Part shown: positions 8,163 through 16,459 of the stretch, piece by piece | Layout of the letters: every line of letters begins with the position of its first letter | Position numbering within the stretch: position 1 is the stretch's first letter | Source of the DNA: Nitzschia sp. pyKryTriq1 | Taxonomy: Eukaryota; Bacillariophyta; Bacillariophyceae; Bacillariales; Bacillariaceae | DNA: 64,000 nucleotides | Assembly: GCA_956465555.1 (NCBI GenBank) | Contig: OY101115.1 | Coordinates: forward strand, 1,984,001-2,048,000 | Reading direction: 5' to 3' | Program-made: the position numbers and the translations under genes | Notes under the pieces: generated by a model | The model's input: only the letters and a program-made list of their open reading frames with translations | What the model was told of the DNA's origin: nothing | Databases searched by the model: none

Positions 8163-10315
8163 CTAGAAAGAAGGCATATGCATGGTGCTGCATTCCCCAC
8201 CAATCTGCTGAGCAATTTCGGCCTGCTCCACCGTCAAACATAGATTGACTGAGTTGACAGAGCACCATTCACAACCGTTGCCGTCTTCATCGACAGTCGA
8301 CTCGCAGGCAGCCTCGTCCCCCGAAAGGGTAGCCATCAAACAGGATGTGTCGTAAGGGTCCTCCACTTTCTTGGCCGAGGAACAGTCTCCTCCGAACTGC
8401 TCCACGATCTCTGCCTGTTCACTGTTGAGGCACAGGTTTGACGATGCCACACCGCACCACTCGCAAGGGTTTCCATCCGCGTCGATAGTGGCAGTGCAGG
8501 TCGCAGCATCGCCAGAGAGAGACGCTTGCAAGCAAGTGGGATCATAGGGATCTTCCAATTCAGCTACGCCAGTGGAGCACTGTCCGCCAATCTGCTCAGC
8601 AATTTCGGCCTGCTCCACAGTCATGCAAAGGTTTACCGAATTGACAGAGCACCATTCGCATCCATTGCCATCTTCATCGACAGTGGACTCGCAGGCAGCC
8701 TCATCGCCCGAGAGGGTGGCCATCAAACAGGACGTGTCATAAGGGTCCTCCACTTTCTTGGCCGAGCAGTCTCCTCCAAACTGCTCCACAATCTCCGCCT
8801 GTTCACTGTTGAGGCACAAGTTCGAAGATGCAACACCGCACCACTCGCAAGGGTTTCCATCCGCGTCATTGGTGGCAGTACAGGTCGCAGCATCACCAGA
8901 GAGCGAAGCTTGCAAGCAGGTAGGATCATAGGGATCGGTCACCAAGGCATCCTCATCTTGAAAGTAGGAAAGATCCAAGTCCAAAGTGGTGGTACAATCA
9001 AACCAAGCATACTTTTCTACATTGGCCGCAGCTGTGGGGTCCAAACAAATACCATACCCAGCCTTGGTCGCGCACCACTCGCACCCTCCACCCGTACATC
9101 CGTCCTTGTCGGAAAATCCCTTGAGACACTTCCAGTAGTTATCTGGGGTGGTATCATCATCCGGAGCCGCATCGTCGTCCGCTGCTGGGGCGTCGTCGTC
9201 TGAGCCAGTGGAGCACTGACCACCAACCTGCTCAGCAATTTCGGCCTGCTCCACAGTCAAACATAGATTGACCGAATTGACAGAGCACCATTCGCATCCA
9301 TTGCCATCTTCATCGACAGTGGACTCGCAGGCAGCCTCATCGCCCGAGAGGGTGGCCATCAAACAAGATGTGTCATAAGGGTCCTCCACTTTCTTGGCCG
9401 AGCAGTCTCCTCCAAACTGCTCCACAATCTCCGCCTGTTCACTGTTGAGGCACAAGTTCGAAGATGCAACACCGCACCACTCGCAAGGGTTTCCATCCGC
9501 GTCATTGGTGGCAGTACAGGTCGCAGCATCACCAGAGAGCGAAGCTTGCAAGCAGGTAGGATCATAGGGATCGGTCACCAAGGCATCCTCATCTTCGTCC
9601 TCCTCCTCCTGAAAGTAGGAAAGATCCAAGTCCAAAGTGGTGGTGCAATCAAACCAGGCATACTTCTCAACCTTCGCCGCAGCTGCGGGGTCCAAACAAA
9701 CACCGTACCCAGCCTTGGTGGCGCACCACTCGCACCCTCCACCCGTACATCCGTCCTTGTCGGAATATCCCTTGAGGCACTTCCAATAGTTATCGGGGGT
9801 GACATCATCATCCGGAGCCGCATCGTCGTCTTCAGCAGGGGCGTCATCCGTGTTATCATCATCGTCGCAAGTGAGACCCGGAATTGCTCTTTTCATGGCC
9901 TCTGCCTGGTCTTCCGACACGCAGACGCCGAAGGATTGAACCGAGCACCACACGCATTGCGATCCATCTTGGGCCTGGGAGGCATCACAAATATCTTGTC
10001 CTATACAATAAAAAAGTGGTAGATAAAGTGGAGTGGAGTGTGTATATATATACATGAGATAAAGAAAGAACAGACCAGACCAGACCAGACCAGACTCTCA
10101 TTCAAACCACGATTCATTTTCACTTCTCTCTATCCGCAATAACACACGCATCCGGATCATCACGCATCACAAAATGACCCAAACGTTATTTCGTTCGTAC
10201 CTCCGGCACCCTCTAACGAACAAGAAAAGTCTTGCTGGAGTGGGTTCATCAACCCAAACTCAAGGCTAGAGGCCTTTACAGCCAAGGATAGAAGCAAAGC
10301 GGATCGAAGCAACAT
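8163..10315 (-). CDS. Secreted Cys-rich CEWC-repeat protein
   Basis: Two exons are inferred: 10315-10201 (signal peptide MLLRSALLLSLAVKASS) and 10000-8163. They flank a 200-base GT-AG intron (donor GAG|GTACGA, acceptor TATAG|GA), and the reading frame continues cleanly. The mature part of roughly 630 residues is almost entirely repeats of about 55-60 residues, each centred on a C-E-W-C motif and ending in a Cys. Three repeat flavours alternate: (a) WKCLKG..DKDGCTGGGCEWC, two copies; (b) DPYDPTCLQASLSGDAATC...NPCEWCG, three copies; (c) DPYDTSCLMATLSGDEAAC...NGCEWCS, three copies. Asp-rich linkers separate blocks. A divergent first repeat (CVWCSVQSFGVC) stands alone. The family is unknown to me. 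Paired cysteines point to disulphide-bonded extracellular or vacuolar modules. The gene is convergent with GCP3, 154 bases away. Confidence 0.85.
8571..9590. repeat. Tandem duplication, period about 636 bases, inside the CEWC gene
   Basis: The block starting AGTGGAGCAC at 8571 recurs at 9207 with very few differences. For example, the stretches around 8700-8960 and 9340-9590 are nearly base-for-base the same, including synonymous positions. Such similarity points to recent unequal exchange or ongoing gene conversion rather than ancient repeat divergence. Confidence 0.85.
10071..10095. repeat. (CAGAC)5 tandem repeat
   Basis: Five perfect pentamer copies lie inside the inferred intron of the CEWC-repeat gene. 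Confidence 0.95.
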
Positions 10316-10616
10316 CTTGGTTTTGTAGAAATGAAAACGTGAAGGAGAAGACAAAATCGATCACGAAAGAATCAAATCTTTGACTCGTGCCGTTGGATGC
10401 AGAAATTGTGAATCGTACTGTACGTGTAGCGTGGCAATTCTTCGTCGGGACGGGACGATATCCGTTGATGACGCCTTTGTTCGTGGGAAATGGAAAGTTG
10501 GAAAGTCGGGGTCGCGCACCTTCGCTTTTCGTCTTTCGATCGCCCCCAAATAAACAAAATGGAGGGGGGGCTGATACGACAATCCCGCGAAATTCAAAAT
10601 CCCGTGGGATTTTACT
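10316..10616. other. Upstream region of the CEWC gene and fossil boundary
   Basis: No gene is seen. It should contain the promoter of the minus-strand CEWC gene. At 10596-10613 a small perfect inverted repeat sits directly before the integrase fossil. Confidence 0.4.
10596..10613. repeat. Inverted repeat, 8-base arms, 2-base centre
   Basis: AAAATCCC and GGGATTTT face each other around GT. It lies a few bases before the open part of the integrase fossil, so it may relate to an old element edge. That link is inference. Confidence 0.6.
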
Positions 10617-11423
10617 TTGAATCCTTGTCCAACGTTACAAACCTTCCATTCTGAAGTTGAAATAGAACCCCTTGATGAAAAGGGAAATAAGAAAGTGTTC
10701 AAATTTGCCGATCTGAAGAATGCCAAAAGCGCTAACAGTGCTGAACGTAGTTGGGTTGGGATGTTTGCAGCAGTTCCTCTTGGGCTTCCGGAGGCTGATG
10801 ACTCCACTCGTCACTACAAACTTGTCCGTCCCATGCCCGGGATTGCAATTGAAGACTGCCCCATTGTAGTTCATCAAGAAATGGTATTTGACATCCTCTA
10901 TGCTGTCCACCACGACAAAGTGCACAAGAAAAGCAGTTCCATGAGAAATATCATCCAAGAGAGCTACTACAATGTTCCCGATTGGTGCATCAAAATATTC
11001 ACGGATGGCTGTGATATCTGCAAACACGATCCCAAGAAGTCCAAAAAGCATGTTGGGGCCGCTAAACCTATTCGCAGCTATGCTTTTCTTAATCGAGTTC
11101 AAGCTGATTTGATTAGCTTTGAATCGGACCCACAACCAAGAGTTCCAGGTGTCGAGGGGAGCAAGATATGCCGATACTTGCTCACATTGAAGGATCATTG
11201 CATGAAGTTCTTTTCTGGTTACCCACCACTAACCTCCAAAAGTGCAGTTGAAGTGGCTCATTGGCTCCATCACCATTTCTCCCTCTACGGATATCCCCTT
11301 ATCTTCCAACTCTCTAGGGCTCCAGAGGCTCAGTGGTGCAGCCTAATCCCAGAGCCTGTGGTGGAGCCTTCTTGTCCCCACAAAAATCCCCCTAAATCAG
11401 TCTGTGCGTCAGTCGATTGCTAA
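10617..11423 (+). mobile_element. Fossil integrase fragment of a retroelement or related element
   Basis: This is a partial, non-functional element remnant. The translated region holds an H-H-C-C zinc-binding layout (HHDKVHKK, then DGCDIC) and the start of a retroviral-type integrase core (RVQADLISF, LTLKDHCMKFF, LTSKSAVEVAHWL). The style resembles the stand-alone integrases related to KRBA2 and Gypsy elements. Only part of one gene is seen. No long terminal repeats, reverse transcriptase or capsid gene is seen around it. The degree of preservation suggests moderate rather than very old age, but this cannot be dated from one copy. Confidence 0.65.
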
Positions 11424-11437
11424 AGATCGGGAACCGC

Positions 11438-11445
11438 TGACGTCA
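11438..11445. promoter_or_regulatory. TGACGTCA (CRE-like) palindrome
   Basis: A perfect bZIP-type palindrome lies about 265 bases upstream of the helicase ATG at 11711. Function is inferred only from position and the motif. Confidence 0.35.
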
Positions 11446-11710
11446 GGAATCGAACGACCAATACGACCCTTTCAATTCTGCCTGTCCTTGGACGGGACAG
11501 CCTTCGCATCTCGCCGCTCGCCGCTGGCCAGTGGTTTTCATCTCTGCGGCAGACGCGGCAAAACTCCGCCACAAAGAAGAAGGTATCCACCACGTGCCGC
11601 CCAACACCACCACAGAACAAAAGGCTAAGATCATTTCTTTTCTTTCGTTGCAACAACACAGCAGTGCTTCAAACTACTGCCAACTCGAAAGAAGTATCAT
11701 CAATCACATC

Positions 11711-13525
11711 ATGACAGCCGATATTGATTCCATCAGCAACAAGGCCTTGAAGATCGCCAAGAAGAATCTAAAGAAACATGATTCCGGATCGATGAAACTC
11801 AAGAAACTCGCCAAGTTGGTGGCCGACAAGTTGGACGATAAGGGAAACACGACGTACAAGATGGTCAAAAAGTGGATTGAAAAGTCCGATAATTTCTCGG
11901 TATCCGGAAAGGAAGTCACGTTGTTCAATAGCAGTGACAAGAAGAGAAGCGTCTCGCCCGAAGTCGTGTCGGACGATGCTGCGGAACAAGGTCCCAGCAA
12001 GAAGAAGTCTCGGAAGGTCGTCGACAATGACTCCTCTGAGACGTCATCCTCCACGGCGGGTCCTAAGGATCAAGCATCGGTCGAGGAGTGGAGATTGAAC
12101 AACAAGATCGTGCTCAAGCACGCCAAGGACGGTGAAGAGGGCGCGAAAGAAACGACCAAGATCAACAAGGAAGCTTCTTACTTTCCGTTTTTGTCGTTTG
12201 ACGAGCCCGCCTGCAAATCCTTGGTCGCCAAATCGCTTCGACGACAATGCACGGAAGGAAACGGTTTCACCAAGCCTTCCCCGATCCAGGCACAGGCCTG
12301 GCCTATTCTGCTCTCGACCAAGAATGGCCAAAAACGTGATTTAGTTGGAATCGCGGAAACAGGCTCCGGAAAGACACTGGCGTTCACCGTTCCGGCCTTG
12401 ACCACCATGATGGAAGGAAGCAAGACTCTACCCAAGCGTCGAGCTCCTCGTATGCTTGTTTTGGCTCCTACCCGTGAACTTGCCATGCAGTCGGATGTCG
12501 TCCTTCAGGAATTTGGAGCTGTTGCTGGTTTGCGGTCGTTGGTTTTGTACGGTGGGGTTCCAAAGTATGCACAAACCGCCGAGCTAAAGAAAATGAACGT
12601 GGACTGCTTGGTGGCAACACCAGGACGTCTCAAGGATCTCATTAATGAAGGATCTTGTGACTTGAGTAAAGTGGAACATCTTGTTTTGGATGAGGCCGAC
12701 CGAATGTTGGACATGGGATTCGAGGAAGACGTCAAATTCATCATTTCCAACTGCCTTCCAAGGGAAAATGGACGTCAGACTGCCATGTTCTCGGCCACCT
12801 GGCCCGCATCTATCCAGGAAATTGCCATGGATTATATGGTCGACCCAGTCCGCGTGTATGTGGGGTTTGAAGCCATCGTGGGGAGCAATGGGGAAAACAG
12901 TGTCGATGACGCATTGTCCGCCAACAAACGTGTCGAACAAAAGGTGGAAGTCATCGAAGACCGCCAGCGAGAACAAAGACTTCGTGAAATTCTGAAGAAA
13001 TATCGAGGAAAGAGGGATCGAATTCTTGTCTTTGCCTTGTACAAGAAAGAAGCAGAACGTCTCGAGTATACTTTAAAACGGGAGGGATACGACGTGTGCT
13101 CGATTCACGGTAACAAGCAACAAACTGCTCGTACACAGGCTCTCTCCGACTTTAAGGATGGAACGTGTCCCTTGATGGTGGCCACAGATGTCGCTGCACG
13201 TGGATTGGATATTCCAAATGTCGAGGTAGTCCTGAACTACACATTTCCGTTGACTATTGAAGACTATGTGCATCGGATTGGTCGAACTGGCAGAGCCGGA
13301 AAAACAGGGATTAGCTACACCTTCTTTCAACCGACGGACAAATCACATGCTGGAGAGTTGCAGCAGGTTATGAGGCAAGCAGGGCAGGAACCACCAGAAG
13401 ACCTGCTGAAGTTTGGTAGTACCATCAAGAAGAAGGAACACAAACTTTATGGCAACTTTGGTCCGAGGGGTCCCATGAAGAAAGCTACCAAGATTACTTT
13501 TGACACCAGCGACAACGAAGAATAA
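11711..13525 (+). CDS. DEAD-box RNA helicase (Dbp3/DDX5-like) with N-terminal winged helix
   Basis: Read from the ATG at 11711, which begins the conserved N-terminal domain, the protein has 604 residues. Residues 1-70 (ALKIAKKNLKK, KLKKLAKLVADKL, ending FSVSGKEVTLF) resemble the winged helix at the end of the nucleolar protein LYAR. A basic, Ser-rich linker follows. Helicase motifs appear in order: Q (FTKPSPIQAQAWPI), I (AETGSGKT), Ia (PTRELA), Ib (TPGR), II (DEAD), III (SAT), IV-like (RILVFALYKKEAERL), V (ARGLDI) and VI (HRIGRTGRAG). All catalytic motifs are intact. The phrase VGIAETGSGKTLAFTVPAL recalls fungal Dbp3, a helicase of early pre-60S ribosome assembly. A nucleolar role is therefore likely but not shown. 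The frame is open upstream of the ATG, but that part looks unlike protein. Confidence 0.93.
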   Translation: MTADIDSISNKALKIAKKNLKKHDSGSMKLKKLAKLVADKLDDKGNTTYKMVKKWIEKSDNFSVSGKEVTLFNSSDKKRSVSPEVVSDDAAEQGPSKKKSRKVVDNDSSETSSSTAGPKDQASVEEWRLNNKIVLKHAKDGEEGAKETTKINKEASYFPFLSFDEPACKSLVAKSLRRQCTEGNGFTKPSPIQAQAWPILLSTKNGQKRDLVGIAETGSGKTLAFTVPALTTMMEGSKTLPKRRAPRMLVLAPTRELAMQSDVVLQEFGAVAGLRSLVLYGGVPKYAQTAELKKMNVDCLVATPGRLKDLINEGSCDLSKVEHLVLDEADRMLDMGFEEDVKFIISNCLPRENGRQTAMFSATWPASIQEIAMDYMVDPVRVYVGFEAIVGSNGENSVDDALSANKRVEQKVEVIEDRQREQRLREILKKYRGKRDRILVFALYKKEAERLEYTLKREGYDVCSIHGNKQQTARTQALSDFKDGTCPLMVATDVAARGLDIPNVEVVLNYTFPLTIEDYVHRIGRTGRAGKTGISYTFFQPTDKSHAGELQQVMRQAGQEPPEDLLKFGSTIKKKEHKLYGNFGPRGPMKKATKITFDTSDNEE

Positions 13526-13577
13526 ACTAGTAGTTCACATGACTTTTCTATTTTTTGTACATCCCACTTTTGAAAAT

Positions 13578-14273
13578 TCATCTACTGATAGCAATTATAT
13601 TCGAGCTCGGTGATCCATCGGCAAGGTACCGATACAAACAAAATGGGGCTGAATTCAACATTCCTCCCGACCACGCCATGGCACCAAATCCAATCAAGAC
13701 ATCCCCAGCAGGTAGGCATCGGACTTCATCCGTCATTGTGCGCCATAATGAGAGTGGAAATTGTAAATTGGAGTAATCAAGGCAGACGGAGGAAGTGTCT
13801 GGTTTGATTTTTGAGTTTTGGATCGAAAAGTCAAATGAATGCTCTTTGTCTATCAAACCATTATGTTTCCCGCAAAATCGGTTGATGCCATTTCCACCGG
13901 CACCAAAGAATTTCCCATTCCATCTTCGGCCCTTTCCAAAAAGTACATTGCTCATAAACTTTGACCCAATCGAAGTCATTCCTAAATTATTGTTGTTCAG
14001 GAGGATACCATTCCATTCTCCAGAGAGCTTGGCAAGATCGGAGGGAGGCGGGCAACTACAAAAAACCTCCAGTAGCTCCTCACGGCTTAAAGTTTGCAGA
14101 TGGTCCACCATTGCTTTTGTGGATGCGCGTGAATTCTCGGGAAATGAAGGTGCTGGGGTGTTGCTGGGGAGCCTTGCCACCCTTGCGGTCTGCAACATGT
14201 TCCGAGCACATCCTCCTGCCAGTGTCAAGACGACCACGGATGCAGCCACCTGGACAGCAGTAGTCAAGATCAT
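13578..14273 (-). CDS. Membrane-anchored hypothetical protein, GXWXG-like
   Basis: The protein has 231 residues from the ATG at 14273; the frame runs five codons further only from a TTG. Residues 1-22 (MILTTAVQVAASVVVLTLAG) form a hydrophobic signal or anchor. A later block, LSREELLEVFCSCPPPSDL followed by LSGEWNGILL, then a GKGRRWNGKFF segment, has the spacing of the GXWXG domain. The C-terminal part (MTDEVRCLPAGDVLIGFGAM, then PFCLYRY) could be the beta-rich partner region called DUF4334. That assignment is by eye and tentative. The last residues are not distinctive. The gene converges on the helicase gene with only about 50 bases between stop codons, so the two transcripts probably overlap at their 3' ends. 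Confidence 0.7.
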   Translation of the reverse strand: MILTTAVQVAASVVVLTLAGGCARNMLQTARVARLPSNTPAPSFPENSRASTKAMVDHLQTLSREELLEVFCSCPPPSDLAKLSGEWNGILLNNNNLGMTSIGSKFMSNVLFGKGRRWNGKFFGAGGNGINRFCGKHNGLIDKEHSFDFSIQNSKIKPDTSSVCLDYSNLQFPLSLWRTMTDEVRCLPAGDVLIGFGAMAWSGGMLNSAPFCLYRYLADGSPSSNIIAISR

Positions 14274-15672
14274 TGCTCCAACCTTCAAAGAGTCAGTCGT
14301 CCCCCTTGTGACAAACCCACTTTGGCCTGCGAGTAATATGGTTCATCCTTCTCCATCAAAGAGAGAGGAGACATACAGTACAAGCTACAGTGTACCGGTG
14401 TCCAAAAGTGATGCCGTTGCAAAAGTGATGCCTTTTTTTCGCTCCGCGCGTAAAAGCACGCGGGGTTTCCTGACTTGTACGATTATAGACCCACGCACAG
14501 CTTTGTTGTTAGCTACTGGTGTAGAGCAGTGATGTACTCCTCTAGAGACTAGCTACGAACAGGACAACAACAGCATAATGTAGACTACGAGACATAATTA
14601 TCATTTGACAGCAACCTAAAGTATGAGTTACAACTTGGTACCGCCACCAACTACTGGTACAGTTGGTAGCGAGTATCTCTACTAAAAAGGTCTTGCTGGC
14701 AATATTTATTAGCTAAATACATGCGGATTTTCACATTCTTATTCAATTCTTTGCCATCCAAGATTGGAAAGACTCTGGACACATTGTTATGCGGTACATT
14801 CCTGGTATCATTAATCCCTCCGATGACCTTACAAAACCTCTCGGCTGGGTCCTTCACACTCGCCACTCTCGTCGCCTCATGGGACACTACAACTAACATT
14901 CGTTTTCTCGCTTATAATCATTGCTGGAATCGATGATCAGGGGAAGGTGTCAAACGAATTCTGCACATGACTCACACGACTCACTTCACTTCATTCACTC
15001 GAACCAACTCGAACAAAAGCTTCTCACTCATAACAAACAAAAAGCTTCTCAAATTCAAAAAGCTTCTCAACCGAAAAGCTTCTCAACCACATTCCAATCA
15101 ACAACAATAATATCAAATAGCTCACTCTTTTCATTCTATCAATTTTATATTGTTTTAGACTGATTTTAGAGTCAGTTGACACCAATCTACACCTTGGAGC
15201 AGTCCAAGGCCCCAAAGAACCTCAATTACCTGATGCCCGCCTAGCAGCCGCAAGGAAGAAGATTCCCATTGCTGACCATCGTGAGATGTTTGTGATGATG
15301 ATATCAATGCGTTGTGTAAATGAACAACACGATGGGGCGGATGGCGGATGGAGACAAAAGGGCGGAAACAAAGAAAGGCACCCGGAGGATTCGTCCCCAT
15401 TCATTTCTACATTATGTGGTACAGTCTGTCCGTCAATACATCGTACGCAGCGATACCCCGACTCATATTTTTTACCGCTGCCGAAAAGGACACCACGTGG
15501 AAGGGTTCCGTAACGCCATCATCTCCCGCCTTTTCTTTCTTCACGGTTGGATGATGCGATGATGCTTTTGTTTTGACGCATACAAGTACACACAACTCGG
15601 GAGTTAAACTTGTCATTAACAGTCTACTTTCCGCCTTTACGTTACTTTCCTTCCCCGCCCATTATTTCGACA
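14274..15672. other. Long divergent intergenic region
   Basis: These 1.4 kb between two divergent genes hold no gene I can support. A minus-strand frame around 14651-14899 includes a sequence like VFPILDGKELN but has no ATG at its head and no recognised domain. Four AAAGCTTCTCA repeats occur at 15015-15089. Short GTAC and ACAGTA motifs occur at about 14375-14400. Confidence 0.45.
15015..15089. repeat. Four dispersed copies of AAAGCTTCTCA
   Basis: The 11-mer occurs at about 15016, 15041, 15059 and 15076, at spacings of about 25, 18 and 17 bases. The rest of the sequence between copies differs, so the shared unit is short and resembles repeated binding sites or a decayed minisatellite. Confidence 0.8.
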
Positions 15673-16422
15673 ATGAATCGTTTGGTCGTCCTCCTTCCTC
15701 TGCTGGTGGCTCAGGCGTCTGCCTTTGTGCCAAGAAACCCCAACCGAGCAGGACCGTCGTCGTCAACCTCGGAATTGTACGAGCTGATTCTCGGGGAAGA
15801 TCTCAAAATCGAAGACATTGATGAGGGACTGGGTGGAGTTCGTCTAGCCCAGGAGAGTGCCGTCAAGATCACAGGAGAAGTCAGACACAAGCCAGGAAGT
15901 GCCGAGTCCCGACCAATGGATTTGGTGCGATATACAGGTATGACGACAGTGGAGGAGTCCAAGATGAAGGATGTCTTGGGGAAAATCGGAGGCAAAATTA
16001 TTGCTACTGGACAAGGTACAGAACTCTACAAGGATCCTGGTGATACTTTGGAAAAGATCGTCAAGCTGGGTCCCTTGGAAGCCATCAAAGATGCTGTCAG
16101 TGGTGCGGCTTCGGCTATCGAAGAGAAGGAGCTCGTCCTCAATTTCCTAGGAGGCGATGATTTGGTGTTGGGTGAAGTTCTAGATGCCGCCAACGAATTG
16201 GTTGTGATGATGGACATCGCGACAAAAGCCAAGGTCTCCTTGAATTCTCTATGTCTTTCATCCATCCCGTCGGGGACTTGTACAGTATGCGTCGTATCCG
16301 TGGGAGAAGGCGAAGCCAGCGTATCTGGTTCGGATTCATCCATAGCTGCTGGTGAGGTCTATATGCATGATGGCGTATGGTACACGGTGGACAGGGCCAA
16401 CATCAATACAGCGGTGGCCTAG
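15673..16422 (+). CDS. Plastid-directed hypothetical protein
   Basis: The protein has 249 residues from the ATG at 15673, chosen because it directly begins the signal peptide MNRLVVLLPLLVAQASAF followed by VPRNPNRAG. That is a classic diatom plastid presequence. The frame is open upstream but without signal-like sequence. The mature part has no family I recognise. It contains LILGEDLKIEDIDEGLGGVR, a predicted alternation of strands and helices, and a hydrophobic block (ELVVMMDIATKAKVSLNSL) near residue 180. A Cys pair (GTCTVC) follows in the C-terminal third, and the end is VWYTVDRANINTAVA. It converges with VPS72, whose stop lies 38 bases past its own. Confidence 0.8.
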   Translation: MNRLVVLLPLLVAQASAFVPRNPNRAGPSSSTSELYELILGEDLKIEDIDEGLGGVRLAQESAVKITGEVRHKPGSAESRPMDLVRYTGMTTVEESKMKDVLGKIGGKIIATGQGTELYKDPGDTLEKIVKLGPLEAIKDAVSGAASAIEEKELVLNFLGGDDLVLGEVLDAANELVVMMDIATKAKVSLNSLCLSSIPSGTCTVCVVSVGEGEASVSGSDSSIAAGEVYMHDGVWYTVDRANINTAVA

Positions 16423-16459
16423 ATAGATAGATGTGGATAATAGCTCTCTATGATCTGTA

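Noticed and set aside
8526-9203. Plus-strand open frame opposite the CEWC repeats
   Set aside because: Repetition of the coding strand keeps the antisense frame open; the translated sequence shows no independent sign of a gene.
13795-14532. Plus-strand open frame of 245 codons
   Set aside because: It runs antisense to the membrane-anchored gene at 13578, which has a better start and protein-like content.
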